The notes: generated from the sequence alone by a model not told the origin. Shown: positions 1 through 8,600, numbered from the stretch's first letter. The stretch: DNA of 52,627 bases from Natrinema thermotolerans DSM 11552 (GCA_000337115.1 AOIR01000048.1:50856-103482), one strand, 5' to 3'. Program-made: numbers and translations.

Positions 1-610
1 GGATCCCCTCGTTGATCCAGGGCATCAGGATCCGGTTGGTGACGAAGCCGGGCTTGTCGTCGGCCTCCCAGGTCGTCTTCCCGAGGTCCGCGGCGAGGTC
101 GTGGGCCAGTTCGGTCACTGTGTCGGTCGTCTTCTCACCCACGACGACTTCGACGCCCTCCATGATCGGCACCGGGTTCATGAAGTGCAGCCCGATCACG
201 CGCTCCGGGCACTCGAGGTCGCTGGCGATCGAGGTGATCGAGAGCGTACTCGTGTTCGTCGCCAGCACTACGTCGTCGGCACACACCCGCTCTAAGTCGG
301 CGAAGACCTCCCGCTTGACCGCGAGTTCCTCGAGGGCGGCCTCGACGACCAGATCACAGTCGCCGAGATCGTCGAGGAGCGTGGTCCCCTCGATCCGGTC
401 GCGGATCGTCGCCGGCGCTTCCTCGAGGGCACCCCGGCTCTCGAGGCGACTGAGACTGTCGTCGATGGTGTCGAAGCCGTTCTCGACGTACTGCGATTCG
501 ATGTCGCGCATGACGACCTCGTAGCCGTTCGTGGCGGCGACCTGTGCGATGCCGCTGCCCATCGTCCCCGCGCCGACGACGCCGATCCGGTCGAGCTGCT
601 CGCGAACCAT
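1..610 (-). CDS. hbd: 3-hydroxyacyl-CoA dehydrogenase, 3' part missing
   Basis: NAD-dependent oxidation of 3-hydroxyacyl-CoA (3-hydroxybutyryl-CoA type) to 3-ketoacyl-CoA, a cytosolic step of beta-oxidation. The N-terminus MVREQLDRIGVVGAGTMGSG carries the Rossmann GxGxxG. It is followed by the family motifs LATNTSTLSIT, GLHFMNPVPIMEGVEVV and KPGFVTNRILMPWINE. About 203 residues are present. The gene runs off the left edge, so the C-terminal substrate domain lies outside the window. I chose the ATG at 608-610 because the Rossmann strand follows directly. It is divergent from the neighbouring gene at 725. Family assignment is firm; substrate chain length cannot be told. Confidence 0.93.
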   Translation of the reverse strand, partial: MVREQLDRIGVVGAGTMGSGIAQVAATNGYEVVMRDIESQYVENGFDTIDDSLSRLESRGALEEAPATIRDRIEGTTLLDDLGDCDLVVEAALEELAVKREVFADLERVCADDVVLATNTSTLSITSIASDLECPERVIGLHFMNPVPIMEGVEVVVGEKTTDTVTELAHDLAADLGKTTWEADDKPGFVTNRILMPWINEGI

Positions 611-724
611 ACGCTCCCTTCCGTCGTCGCGGCCGTAAGCGTGCTGGTCGGCTGGAGTCGTGTCGGCGCGCGAGGGTAACTTTCAAGACGAGACAGTGTG
701 AGCTACGCACGACCGGTGAATCGC

Positions 725-1483
725 GTGAGCAAGGAAGACGTCGTCAGCGACGCGGAGACGGGAGCCGGCCCGGCGAGCGATGGGGAGGACGGGGACACGA
801 CCGTCGTCGACATCGGGATCACCGTCGACGTCGGCGACGACACCGCCGATGTCGCCGACGACGGTTCCGACCCCGTCGAACTCGCCTTCGACGAGGACGA
901 ACTGCTCGCGGCGACCGACGCCGCGACCGCGGACACCGACGACGAAGCCCCCGCGGGTTCGGAGCGGGACGCGGCGATCGAACCGGCCGAACGCGAGGCG
1001 CTCGCGGCCGCCGACATCGACCCCGAGGCGGTCGTTGACAAGGAGTACTCCTATCGACTGTTGCTCGAGGACGGGGTCGACGAGGACGTCGCGGCCGCCC
1101 TCCGGAGGCGCTTCTCGCTGCCGTGGTCGTTCGAGTCCGACGGCGATCTCCAACGACGCTCGAGCGAGGTCCGCGGGCTGGGCGCGGCCGAACGCGAGTG
1201 GATCGCGGTCAGCGACGACGAGGACTGGCAGGCCTTCGAGTACGACGAGGCGGCCGTCTCGATCGGTCGTGAGCGCCCCTCACAGCGGCCGTATCCGAAG
1301 CCGACGCCGGTGACGGCGGTCACCGGGGTCGGCCCGGACGACGCCGATCGGCTGGCCGAGGCCGGGATCCAGTCGGCCGAGCGGCTGGCGACGATCAGCG
1401 CGATGACCGTCGCCACGGCGCTCGATCTGAACGTCCTGCACGTCCGTACGTGGCGACACAACGCCCGCGAATTACTCGAGTGA
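725..1483 (+). CDS. Acidic protein with C-terminal helix-hairpin-helix domain
   Basis: Function unknown. The first ~90 residues are a low-complexity acidic Ala/Asp/Thr stretch. The C-terminal ~55 residues (VTAVTGVGPDDADRLAEAGI, then SAERLATISA) form a helix-hairpin-helix of the kind that contacts DNA or mediates protein contacts. A middle block (KEYSYRLLLEDGVDEDVAAA) looks globular and is followed by LPWSF. The frame is open from a GTG at 698, but the in-frame GTG at 725 gives a more typical start (MSKEDVVSDAE), so I used that. This is a haloarchaea-restricted family as far as I recall. It sits alone between divergent hbd and the aldolase gene. Confidence 0.75.
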   Translation: MSKEDVVSDAETGAGPASDGEDGDTTVVDIGITVDVGDDTADVADDGSDPVELAFDEDELLAATDAATADTDDEAPAGSERDAAIEPAEREALAAADIDPEAVVDKEYSYRLLLEDGVDEDVAAALRRRFSLPWSFESDGDLQRRSSEVRGLGAAEREWIAVSDDEDWQAFEYDEAAVSIGRERPSQRPYPKPTPVTAVTGVGPDDADRLAEAGIQSAERLATISAMTVATALDLNVLHVRTWRHNARELLE

Positions 1484-1678
1484 CGACGGCGATAGCACGG
1501 TGACGCTGTCGCTAGCACTCGTCGCTCGAGCCGACGCCGCGTTGGCAGTCGGCTCCCGATAGCTGATTTCGATCCCGTTTCGAGTACTCGATGAGTCGGA
1601 TCGCCGTCACGTCGCACGGCTCGAGAGAGTGCGATTACTACACGTATACTCAATTTCGACAATCAGGACCATCAGAGA

Positions 1679-1684
1679 TTTATA
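1679..1684 (+). promoter_or_regulatory. TATA box for the fba-fbp operon
   Basis: TTTATA centred 27 bases before the aldolase ATG, the spacing expected for a leaderless haloarchaeal transcript. The flanking 60 bases are AT-rich relative to the surroundings. Confidence 0.6.
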
Positions 1685-1708
1685 GCGCACTGTTGGACCG
1701 TCTAACAG

Positions 1709-2503
1709 ATGATTCCGATCGACGATTCCCCGATCGTACGCGACGGCAAGTCACTGATTCTGGCGATGGACCACGGCTTAGAACACGGCCCCGTCGACTT
1801 CGAGGAGGTTCCCGAGAAGCTCGACCCGTCGACGGTCTTCGAGACGGCGACCCACGACGCCGTCTCCGCGATGGCGGTCCAGAAGGGGATCGCCGAGGGC
1901 TACTATCCCAGCTACGAGGACGACGTCAACCTGCTGCTGAAGCTAAACGGCACCTCGAACCTCTGGATGGGCGAGCCCGACTCGGCGGTCAACTGCTCGG
2001 TCGACTACGCCGCCGAACTGGGCGCCGACGCCCTCGGATTTACCGTCTACGGCGGCTCGAACCACGAGATCGAGATGGTCGAGGAGTTCCGCGACGCCCA
2101 GGAGAAGGGCCGCGAGTACGACCTCCCCATGGTCATGTGGTCCTACCCGCGCGGCCAGGGGCTGAAAAACGACACCAAGCCCTCGACGATCTCCTACGCG
2201 ACGCGGCTGGCCCTCGAGCTGGGTGCCGACATCGCGAAGGTCAAGTACCCCGGTAGTCCGGAGGCGATGGCCCACGCCGTCGACTGTGCCGGCAATATGA
2301 AGGTCATCATGTCGGGCGGCTCGAAGACCTCCGACTACGAGTTCCTCTCGCAGGTCGAGGCGGTCATCGACGCCGGCGCGAAAGGGCTGGCCGTCGGCCG
2401 CAACGTCTGGCAGCGCGAGGACCCGACGCGGCTGCTGGACGCCCTCGAGAAGGTCATCTACGAGGAGGCGACGGCCGACGCCGCGCTCGAGGCCACTGAA
2501 TAG
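1709..2503 (+). CDS. fba: Class I fructose-bisphosphate aldolase (archaeal DhnA type)
   Basis: Schiff-base aldolase that cleaves or forms fructose 1,6-bisphosphate in cytosolic glycolysis/gluconeogenesis. It has 264 residues, normal for the archaeal class I family. Visible motifs are LILAMDHGLEHGP near the N-terminus, the catalytic lysine block ADIAKVKYPG (Lys177/179), and the phosphate-binding MSGGSKTS and AKGLAVGRNVWQ near the C-terminus. A TATA box sits 27 bases upstream. The stop codon abuts the start of the FBPase gene, so the two are almost certainly one transcript used for gluconeogenesis. The related ADTH synthase of aromatic amino acid synthesis belongs to the same superfamily, but the FBPase neighbour favours fba. 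Confidence 0.9.
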   Translation: MIPIDDSPIVRDGKSLILAMDHGLEHGPVDFEEVPEKLDPSTVFETATHDAVSAMAVQKGIAEGYYPSYEDDVNLLLKLNGTSNLWMGEPDSAVNCSVDYAAELGADALGFTVYGGSNHEIEMVEEFRDAQEKGREYDLPMVMWSYPRGQGLKNDTKPSTISYATRLALELGADIAKVKYPGSPEAMAHAVDCAGNMKVIMSGGSKTSDYEFLSQVEAVIDAGAKGLAVGRNVWQREDPTRLLDALEKVIYEEATADAALEATE

Positions 2504-3373
2504 ATGACGGTCTCGGACCCGGTCGTCGAGGACATCGTCGCGACGATCAGTCGCTCGGCGACCGAGATACGGCAGGGACTGATCGGCCGCCGCGGGACCG
2601 TCGACGAGGAAAACCCAAGCGGCGAGACCCAGGCCGAGGCGGACGTCTGGGCCGACGAGTTGCTCGGCGAGCGCCTCACCGGGATCGACGGCGTCGGTCA
2701 GTACGCCAGCGAGGAACGCGCCAACGTCGTCGACTGCGGTGCGGATCCGGCCGACGGCGACGCCTACGCCGTCGCAGTGGACCCGCTCGACGGCTCCTCG
2801 AACCTCAAGTCCAACAACACCATGGGGACGATCTTCGGCGTCTACGACGCCGCACTGCCCGCCCGCGGTGAGACGCTCGTCGCGGCCGGCTTCGTCCTCT
2901 ACGGCCCGATCACGACGATGGTGATCGCCACCGAGGAGACCGTCGCCGAGTACGAACTCTCCGGGGGCGAGCGGAACGTCGTCGATGACGACGTGACCCT
3001 CCCCGACGAGCCGGTCGTCTACGGCTTCGGCGGCCGTGTCCCCGACTGGCCCGCGGACTTCCGCGAGTACGCCCGCGAGATCGAGGACGAACTCAAACTC
3101 CGCTACGGCGGCGCGTTGATCGGCGACGTCAATCAGGTACTGACATACGGCGGCACCTTCGGCTACCCCGGCCTCGAGTCCCGGCCCGAGGGCAAACTCC
3201 GCCTGCAGTTCGAGGGGAACCCGATCGGCTACGTCGTCGAACGGGCCGGCGGGCGCTCCTCGAACGGGGACCGCTCGCTACTCGCCGTCGAACCCGACGC
3301 CCTCCACGATCGCACGCCGGTCCACGTCGGCAACGACGAGCTGATCGAGCGCCTCGAGGCGGCCCTCGCGTAG
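2504..3373 (+). CDS. fbp: Class 1 fructose-1,6-bisphosphatase
   Basis: Hydrolyses fructose 1,6-bisphosphate to fructose 6-phosphate, the committed gluconeogenic step in the cytosol. It has 289 residues. The metal-binding signature DPLDGSSN lies at residues 93-100 and the upstream acidic pair YASEER at ~68-72. The sugar-phosphate region [20 protein letters not shown] and the C-terminal [18 protein letters not shown] motif are also present. The ATG immediately follows the aldolase TAG with no gap, implying translational coupling. The pair would make F6P from triose phosphates and fits growth on amino acids or organic acids. Confidence 0.93.
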   Translation: MTVSDPVVEDIVATISRSATEIRQGLIGRRGTVDEENPSGETQAEADVWADELLGERLTGIDGVGQYASEERANVVDCGADPADGDAYAVAVDPLDGSSNLKSNNTMGTIFGVYDAALPARGETLVAAGFVLYGPITTMVIATEETVAEYELSGGERNVVDDDVTLPDEPVVYGFGGRVPDWPADFREYAREIEDELKLRYGGALIGDVNQVLTYGGTFGYPGLESRPEGKLRLQFEGNPIGYVVERAGGRSSNGDRSLLAVEPDALHDRTPVHVGNDELIERLEAALA

Positions 3374-3385
3374 CCCGCCGATCCG

Positions 3386-3390
3386 TTTTT
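3386..3390 (+). terminator. T-tract downstream of fbp
   Basis: Five T residues 13 bases after the fbp stop, on the sense strand and before a convergent gene. Oligo-T is a sufficient archaeal termination signal; no strong hairpin precedes it. Confidence 0.4.
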
Positions 3391-3405
3391 CGCTGTTCGG
3401 TATCG

Positions 3406-3630
3406 TCAGTCGATCCAGGCGGCCGTTACGGCGACGTAGACGCCAACACCGACGAGCAACAGCGCGTAGAACGCCCAGCGGGGCCAGCCGGTCGCGAGGA
3501 ACGCCAGGGTGAGAAACAGGACCCACAGGGAGATGGCGATCAGATCCCCGACGACGCGGCCGATCGTCCGGACGGCCGTTCTAACAGGTCCGGTCGCGCC
3601 CTCCTCGGACCGACTGGTATCGTTACGCAT
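3406..3630 (-). CDS. Small two-helix membrane protein
   Basis: A 74-residue protein starting MRNDTSRSEEGAT. It has a polar N-terminus and two hydrophobic helices, LIAISLWVLFLTLAFLATG and WAFYALLLVGVGVYVAVTAA. No function can be assigned. The frame stays open further upstream, but that stretch is the translated 31-bp tandem repeat (3636-3728), so I placed the start at the ATG just inside it. It is convergent with fbp. Confidence 0.7.
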   Translation of the reverse strand: MRNDTSRSEEGATGPVRTAVRTIGRVVGDLIAISLWVLFLTLAFLATGWPRWAFYALLLVGVGVYVAVTAAWID

Positions 3631-3635
3631 CGCGG

Positions 3636-3728
3636 TTCGGTCCTCGTGGCTCCGGTCGATCGTCGGTTCGATCCTTGTGGCCCCCGTCGGTCGTCGATTC
3701 GATCCTCGTGGCCCCCGTCGGTCGTCGC
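3636..3728. repeat. Three tandem copies of a 31-bp unit
   Basis: Direct repeats with period 31. Units start at 3636, 3667 and 3698, each opening TTCG(A/G)TCCT(C/T)GTGG. The last two copies differ at only two positions; the first is more diverged. The array fills the gap between the small membrane-protein start and the 3' end of the trypsin-like gene, so it could form part of the 5' region of the former. Confidence 0.85.
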
Positions 3729-4901
3729 TCAGAAGTGATAGCCATGTGTTTCGGTCAGTCGATAGGCCCCCACGCCCCAGACGTAGCTCTGGCCGGGCCA
3801 CCAGGTCCGGGCGTTGTTGAAGCCGGCGATGAGGACGTCGTCGGCCTCGCCCTCGGGATCGCGGTGGTAGCTCACGGAGCCGCTATCGCCGTCCGTGAGG
3901 TCCATCTCGCCGCCCCAGCGGAGTTGGCCGCGCCGGCAGAAGTCGTCCGTGAAACAGGTCACGGCGTCGATTCCCTGTATCTTTCCCACCGTGTGACCGG
4001 TCATCGCACCGACCTTCTCGAGTTCGGCGTCGCGTGCGACGAGCGTCGCGAGGCCGAACTTGGTGAACTGGCCCCGCACCCGCGGGCTCGAGGGGGCGTC
4101 GATCCTGTTCGTCGGTTCGATGCCGCCGGTCGGTTCGACGGTCGCGACGTCGGCGACCGGGTGGTGTCGTGCAACGGTCCCCAGTTCGGCCGCGTCGTCG
4201 CCCCCGATGGGCAGCGAGAGGGATTCCTCGGTCGACCCCTCGATCCCGTCGAAGGCATGATCGGCCGTCACGAAGAACCGCCGTTCCCCGTCGGGATGAT
4301 ACAGCGCCGGGCCGAGCGTCGCCAGACTCGTCGGCGTCTCGCAGGCGACGCCGCTGGGGACGCGACCGTCCGTACCGGGGTAGCCAAGCCGGGGTTCGCT
4401 CGCCTCGGAGTCGTCCCCGATGTCGTCGACATCGATGAACGTCTCCACGTCGATCTCGACGCCCTCGGCGAGTTCGCCGAGCAGTTCGTTCACGGAATGC
4501 CCCTCGCTCGAGACGCCGACGGAGACGGTTGCGGTCCCGCTCTCGAAGTCACCGGGGACGACGGCACTCCCGAGGTAGCCGGTGAACCCGACCCGGGACA
4601 GGAGATCATTGATTTCGAGCGCCTTCTCGACGGCGGCGTACCACGCTGCAGGGACGCGTTCCGTTCGCTCCCGGATCGACCACGGGTCGGCCGGATCGTC
4701 CCTGACGAGGGCAGTGACGACGGGGACCTCGTCGTCGCCGGCGGCGAGGAAGTCGTCGACGCCGATCCAGTGGGCCATCCCGAGGGCGTAGCCACCGCCG
4801 GCGACCGTCCGCAGGAACTCGCGTCGGTCCAGTCCCCGCCCGATCCGGTCGCGAAGCGTCGCTCTCCGTTGTCCCGAACGTTCGGTGTGTACCTCCGACA
4901 T
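3729..4901 (-). CDS. Tat-exported trypsin-like (S1) serine protease-like protein
   Basis: The 390-residue product begins with a twin-arginine signal (GLDRREFLRTVAGGGYALG, residues 23-41), so it should be exported folded. The C-terminal half shows a possible S1 triad. His215 lies in FFVTADHAFDG, Asp251 in HPVADVATVEP, and Ser340 in LTDGDSGSVSY, where GDSG is the classic nucleophile motif. Cys316 and Cys322 could form a disulfide. I preferred the ATG at 4899-4901 over a GTG at 4925 because it is the stronger start codon and keeps the signal peptide intact. Triad assignment is by motif only; a non-catalytic chymotrypsin-fold protein remains possible. No obvious operon partner. Confidence 0.7.
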   Translation of the reverse strand: MSEVHTERSGQRRATLRDRIGRGLDRREFLRTVAGGGYALGMAHWIGVDDFLAAGDDEVPVVTALVRDDPADPWSIRERTERVPAAWYAAVEKALEINDLLSRVGFTGYLGSAVVPGDFESGTATVSVGVSSEGHSVNELLGELAEGVEIDVETFIDVDDIGDDSEASEPRLGYPGTDGRVPSGVACETPTSLATLGPALYHPDGERRFFVTADHAFDGIEGSTEESLSLPIGGDDAAELGTVARHHPVADVATVEPTGGIEPTNRIDAPSSPRVRGQFTKFGLATLVARDAELEKVGAMTGHTVGKIQGIDAVTCFTDDFCRRGQLRWGGEMDLTDGDSGSVSYHRDPEGEADDVLIAGFNNARTWWPGQSYVWGVGAYRLTETHGYHF

Positions 4902-5156
4902 ATCGCTATCTACCCCGCTCCACACTATTGGAACGGATCGCTAACCGTCGAAACGAACGGCGATTCGACGGAAAGCCGTGCTGCCTGCAATTGCCGTCGA
5001 ACGTCTTTCTCGCGGCCGGATCGTCGGTCGGCAGCGGCCGTGGTGCTGCCCGTCAGTCGATCGCGGCCTCTCGGACACCCATATAACGCGGACTCCCACG
5101 TAACGCGTGGACTACTGAACGCGAGCGTTCGTATCATCGGACCCGACAGTGTATGG

Positions 5157-5184
5157 TGTCTCCGTGCTGGTGACCACGGAGACA
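5157..5184. repeat. 10-bp perfect inverted repeat in a long gene-free stretch
   Basis: TGTCTCCGTG and CACGGAGACA are separated by 8 bases. It lies within the 720-base region 4902-5621, in which I see no convincing gene. An open frame on the minus strand (4925-5332) has no recognisable features. This hairpin may be an operator or a terminator element. Confidence 0.6.
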
Positions 5185-5451
5185 GAACGCACTCTCGAGC
5201 GGGTCGCGCCACAGTCGATCCGTCTCCCCTCGCGACGACCGCCACACGATCAGTGGCGATCCGTCGGCGCGACCCCTCTCCCCCTCTACTGTCCCATCCA
5301 GTCCGTGATCGGTTCGTGTGACCGTCCGACACGGAGACGACGGTAACGACAGTATTCGGCCGGCAGGAGATCCAGTATCATGTGGTTTCGACGCATAGTT
5401 GACCCTGCCTTCGAAGTACGACCCGGTTACAACCCCGAAATCGTCGCGGCT

Positions 5452-5503
5452 GCCGCCCGAACCGTTTGCCGTCTCACGGCCGCCGCCCGAACCGTTTGCC
5501 GTC
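5452..5503. repeat. 22-bp direct repeat, spacing 30
   Basis: GCCGCCCGAACCGTTTGCCG followed by TC occurs at 5452-5473 and again at 5482-5503, identical in both copies. It lies about 120 bases before the DUF5658 gene. Confidence 0.85.
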
Positions 5504-5595
5504 GATTGTAAGCGATTACCAGCGACGGCGATCCCCCTACGCCTGCCATAACAATACCCCGCGTACTGGTACGGGTTCTTGCTCCCGATGGCAGT

Positions 5596-5620
5596 GCCGG
5601 TTCGATTCCGGCGGGGAGGG
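5596..5620 (+). other. tRNA T-arm-like sequence (possible tRNA remnant)
   Basis: GCCGG-TTCGATT-CCGGC matches the T-arm consensus exactly (5-bp stem, 7-base loop, GTTCRANYC). It is followed by GGGGAGG in the position of an acceptor strand. No matching 5' acceptor half or anticodon arm is seen upstream, so it is not an intact tRNA. It could be an integration scar or chance. Confidence 0.3.
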
Positions 5621-5621
5621 T

Positions 5622-5972
5622 ATGAGTTCCGAGCGCGCGACCCCAGGCCAGTGGCTGCCGGGCGATGTGACGCCCGTCGACCTCGAGCGGCTGCTCTGGG
5701 GGCTGGTCGCGCTCTCGCTGGTCGCCGACATCGTCACGACCTTCGTCGGGCTCAACCTCGGGTTGGCCGAGTCCAACCCTGCGGCCCGCGGCGCGATCGA
5801 GAGCTACGGCGTCGTCGGCATGCTCGGACTGAAGGCGTTCGCGGTCGGCGTCGCGCTGGCCTGCCGGCCCCTCCTCGAGCGGGCGTATCGGCCGATCGTG
5901 CCCGCGGGGCTCGCGGTGCCGTGGCTGGCCGCTGCAGTTCTCAACGTCTATACGATCTCGACGGTCGTGTGA
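5622..5972 (+). CDS. DUF5658-like small membrane protein
   Basis: A 116-residue membrane protein starting MSSERATPGQWLPGDVTPVD. It has about three hydrophobic helices: LLWGLVALSLVADIVTTFVG, VVGMLGLKAFAVGVALA and LAVPWLAAAVLNVYTIS. The DIVTTFVGLNLGLAESNPAARG segment is typical of the DUF5658 family, for which I know no function. The frame is open further upstream through the T-arm-like element. I chose the ATG at 5622 because the protein is conserved-looking from there. Confidence 0.75.
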   Translation: MSSERATPGQWLPGDVTPVDLERLLWGLVALSLVADIVTTFVGLNLGLAESNPAARGAIESYGVVGMLGLKAFAVGVALACRPLLERAYRPIVPAGLAVPWLAAAVLNVYTISTVV

Positions 5973-6112
5973 GCGGCCGAAGACGGGCGGAACCGACGAC
6001 GAACCAGTTTCGTCGTCGACCTCAAGACGGGAGAACGGGACAGTCGGTCGGTTTCAGATTCTGCAATTCCCCCCATTTCCTAAACGGCGTTTCACCGTAC
6101 CAACGGGCTCGA

Positions 6113-6832
6113 ATGAAGCGGAGACAAGTCGTACGATTGGTTGCACTGAGCGGCGTCGCAGTTCCGCTTGCCGGCTGTTCGAACGAGGCGGCCGAGGGCG
6201 ATGACGAGAACGACGATACGGATGGCGACACTGACGACCAAGACGGTTCCGCCGACGAATCGGACGAACGGGAGTTCTCCGGGACCGGATCGGAGGCGCT
6301 CGAGGACGTCAGTGTCGAGGGCGGGCTCACCGTCGTCGACGCTACCCACGAGGGCGACGGCGAGTTCCAAGTTCGGTTGATTCCCGAGGAAGACGACGGT
6401 AGTGAGGACGACACGGAAGACACAAGCGAGACGGAGTCAACTGGGACGCTGTTCGCCGATTCGTCGGGCGAGTACGACGGACAGACCGCGTGGCATATGG
6501 AGGGCGGGACCTATCAACTCAGCGTCGTCGCCGGCGGCGATTGGACGGTGACCGTCCGCGAGCCGCGTGAGACCTCCGGGGATTCCATGCCCGTGTCCCT
6601 CGAGGGAACCGGAAACGAAGTCCACGGTCCGTTCGAGTTCGACGGATCGCACCAGCCCTCCGGCGACTACGACGGAACGGAGATCAACGTCACCATCCTC
6701 TCGACGACGCGGGAGTCCACCCAGTTCGTGTTTCACGAGGACAGTATCGAGAACCCGACCGAGTTCGAGTTCGACGGCGTCGGCTACGTCGAAATCAAGT
6801 CCGACGGCGAGTGGTCGGTCGACATCGAGTGA
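6113..6832 (+). CDS. Tat-type lipoprotein of unknown function
   Basis: A 239-residue secreted protein with MKRRQVVRLVALSGVAVPLAGC at the N-terminus: a twin-arginine start with a lipobox LAGC, giving a lipid anchor on Cys22. It is followed by an acidic linker (residues ~24-60, rich in Asp/Glu) typical of haloarchaeal surface lipoproteins. The remainder looks all-beta, with repeating GGTYQLSVVAGGDWTVTVRE and GVGYVEIKSDGEWSVDIE elements. These suggest two similar beta-sandwich halves, each ending in a GxW(S/T)V strand. CCTAAAC near 6079 may serve as its TATA box. No specific function. Confidence 0.75.
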   Translation: MKRRQVVRLVALSGVAVPLAGCSNEAAEGDDENDDTDGDTDDQDGSADESDEREFSGTGSEALEDVSVEGGLTVVDATHEGDGEFQVRLIPEEDDGSEDDTEDTSETESTGTLFADSSGEYDGQTAWHMEGGTYQLSVVAGGDWTVTVREPRETSGDSMPVSLEGTGNEVHGPFEFDGSHQPSGDYDGTEINVTILSTTRESTQFVFHEDSIENPTEFEFDGVGYVEIKSDGEWSVDIE

Positions 6833-6846
6833 CCGGCAGCGGCCGA

Positions 6847-8247
6847 TCACTCGACCCTATCGGCCTCGTCGCCGGCGTCCTGCTGGATCCAGATCGTCTT
6901 CGTGTTGACGAACTCCGTGATCCCGTGTTCGGCGAGTTCCCGGCCGTAGCCCGAGTCCTTCACGCCGCCGAAGGGCAATCGAGGATCGGATTTGACGAGT
7001 TCGTTGACGAAGGCGAGCCCGGACTCGAACTGCCGGGCGACCCGCTCGCCGCGCTCGAGATCCTCGGTCCAGACGCTCGCACCGAGACCGAAGCGGGTGT
7101 CGTTTGCCTTTTCGATGGCGGCGTCCTCGTCGGGGACCCGGAACACGGAAGCGACGGGGCCGAACAGTTCCTCCCGGTCGGCGGGGGTGTTCTCGGGGAC
7201 GTCCGTGATTACCGTCGGCGGGTAGTACGCGCCGTCGCGGTCCATCGGCTCGCCGCCCAACTCGAGTTCGCCGCCTTGCTCGACCGTCTCCGCGACCTGC
7301 TCGTGGAGTTCCTCCATGAGGTCCGGGCGGGCCTGCGGCCCGAGGTCGGTGGCCTCGTCCATCGGATCGCCGACCGTCTGGGCCGCCATCTCGTCGATAC
7401 AGCGGTCGACGAACTCGTCGTAGACGTCGTCGACCACGACGAACCGCTTGGCCGCGATACAGGACTGGCCGTTGTTGATGAGCCGCGCCTGGACCGCCGT
7501 CTCGACCGTCTCGTCCATGGGGGCGTCCTCGAGGACGACGAAGGGGTCGCTCCCGCCCAATTCGAGGACCGACTTCTTGAGCTGGCTGCCGGCGGTTTCG
7601 GCGACCGCCCGACCCGCGGCGTCGCTGCCGGTGATGGTGACGGCTCGGATCCGGTCGTCCTCGATGACCGCGTCGATCTCGCTCGAGTCGATCAGCAGCG
7701 ACGTGAAGGCGCCGTCGGGAAACCCCGCTTGGTCGAAGACGTCCTCGATGGCCCGGGCGCAGCCGGGGACGTTCGAGGCGTGTTTCAGCAGGCCGACGTT
7801 GCCCGCTGCGAGGTTCGGCGCGGCAAAGCGAAAGACCTGCCAGAAGGGGAAGTTCCAGGGCATGATCGCCAGTACCGGCCCCAGCGGCTGGTAGGCAACG
7901 ACGGTGCGGGCGCTCTCGTCGCCGGCGATCACCTCGTCCTGGAGGTGTTGTGCCGCGTTCTGGGCGTAGTAGTCACAGACCCACGCGCATTTCGCGACCT
8001 CGTCGCGGGCCTGCCCGATCGGCTTCCCCATCTCTTCGGTCATCAGTTCGGCGTACTCGTCGGTGTTCTTCCGAAGGACGTCGGCCGCCCGCGCGAGCAG
8101 CCGCTGTCGGGTCTCGATCGGCGTCTCTGACCACTCCGCGAAGGTCTCGGTCGCGCGCTCGAGTCGGGCCTCGCGTTCCTCGTCGGAGGTCGTCTCGAAG
8201 CTGTCGACCACGTCGCCCGTCGCCGGGTTCGTACTTTCGATTGACAT
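6847..8247 (-). CDS. NAD(P)-dependent aldehyde dehydrogenase (succinate-semialdehyde DH-like)
   Basis: Oxidises an aldehyde to the acid in the cytosol. It has 466 residues, slightly short of the usual 480-500 and matching the short GabD-like group. Motifs seen are PWNFPFWQVFRFAAPNLAAG, the general base Glu229 in LELGGSDPF, and the nucleophile Cys263 in NNGQSCIAAKRF. The C-terminal LPFGGVKDSGYGRELAEHGI is also present. The frame is open for 29 codons upstream, but MSIESTNPATG is the normal family start. No linked aminotransferase is present, so succinate semialdehyde is only the most likely substrate. Confidence 0.88.
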   Translation of the reverse strand: MSIESTNPATGDVVDSFETTSDEEREARLERATETFAEWSETPIETRQRLLARAADVLRKNTDEYAELMTEEMGKPIGQARDEVAKCAWVCDYYAQNAAQHLQDEVIAGDESARTVVAYQPLGPVLAIMPWNFPFWQVFRFAAPNLAAGNVGLLKHASNVPGCARAIEDVFDQAGFPDGAFTSLLIDSSEIDAVIEDDRIRAVTITGSDAAGRAVAETAGSQLKKSVLELGGSDPFVVLEDAPMDETVETAVQARLINNGQSCIAAKRFVVVDDVYDEFVDRCIDEMAAQTVGDPMDEATDLGPQARPDLMEELHEQVAETVEQGGELELGGEPMDRDGAYYPPTVITDVPENTPADREELFGPVASVFRVPDEDAAIEKANDTRFGLGASVWTEDLERGERVARQFESGLAFVNELVKSDPRLPFGGVKDSGYGRELAEHGITEFVNTKTIWIQQDAGDEADRVE

Positions 8248-8366
8248 GCCGTGATCGACCACGACGAATCGCTTAGTACGCGGGGCTGCCAACCAATGGT
8301 GAGTCGATCCGTCACGGTCGTTCGTGCCACACAACCCCTATGTCAGTCGAATCCCTACGAGCGACC

Positions 8367-8579
8367 ATGTCAACCGACACGTCCCACGACGATTTCGAAC
8401 CGCCACCCGAAGCGCGGAAGACCGTTCTCTTCTGTCCGGACTGTGGCCACGAGAGTCCGGTTACCGGCGACTGGGAGACCGTGACAGCCGGCGACGAGCG
8501 ACTGCTCGTCTGTGTCGACTGTGGCTGCGTCGTCGATCGGCGATCGCGACGCCGGCGCGAGACCGTGAAAGCGGTCTAG
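8367..8579 (+). CDS. Small zinc-ribbon protein
   Basis: A 70-residue protein with two CPDCGH / CVDCGC knuckles (FCPDCGHESPV and VCVDCGCVVDRR) forming a one-zinc ribbon. The C-terminus is basic (RRSRRRRETVKAV), which could bind nucleic acid. An ATG at 8340 is in frame, but a start at 8367 places CCTATG near -27, so I used 8367. It lies beside the ORB and orc1, but in the opposite orientation. No established function. Confidence 0.75.
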   Translation: MSTDTSHDDFEPPPEARKTVLFCPDCGHESPVTGDWETVTAGDERLLVCVDCGCVVDRRSRRRRETVKAV

Positions 8580-8600
8580 CGCGGGACCGGGGGGTGGTCC

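Noticed and set aside
698-724. Upstream GTG start for the helix-hairpin-helix protein
   Set aside because: Adds nine non-acidic residues unlike the rest of the N-terminus; the GTG at 725 gives a more natural start, though this is not certain.
4925-5332. A 135-residue protein on the minus strand
   Set aside because: Arg/Ser-rich translation, no motif, and it spans a perfect hairpin; no promoter or start context supports it.
5536-5620. A complete tRNA gene
   Set aside because: Only the T-arm fits. The 5' acceptor strand, D-arm and a proper anticodon arm are missing.
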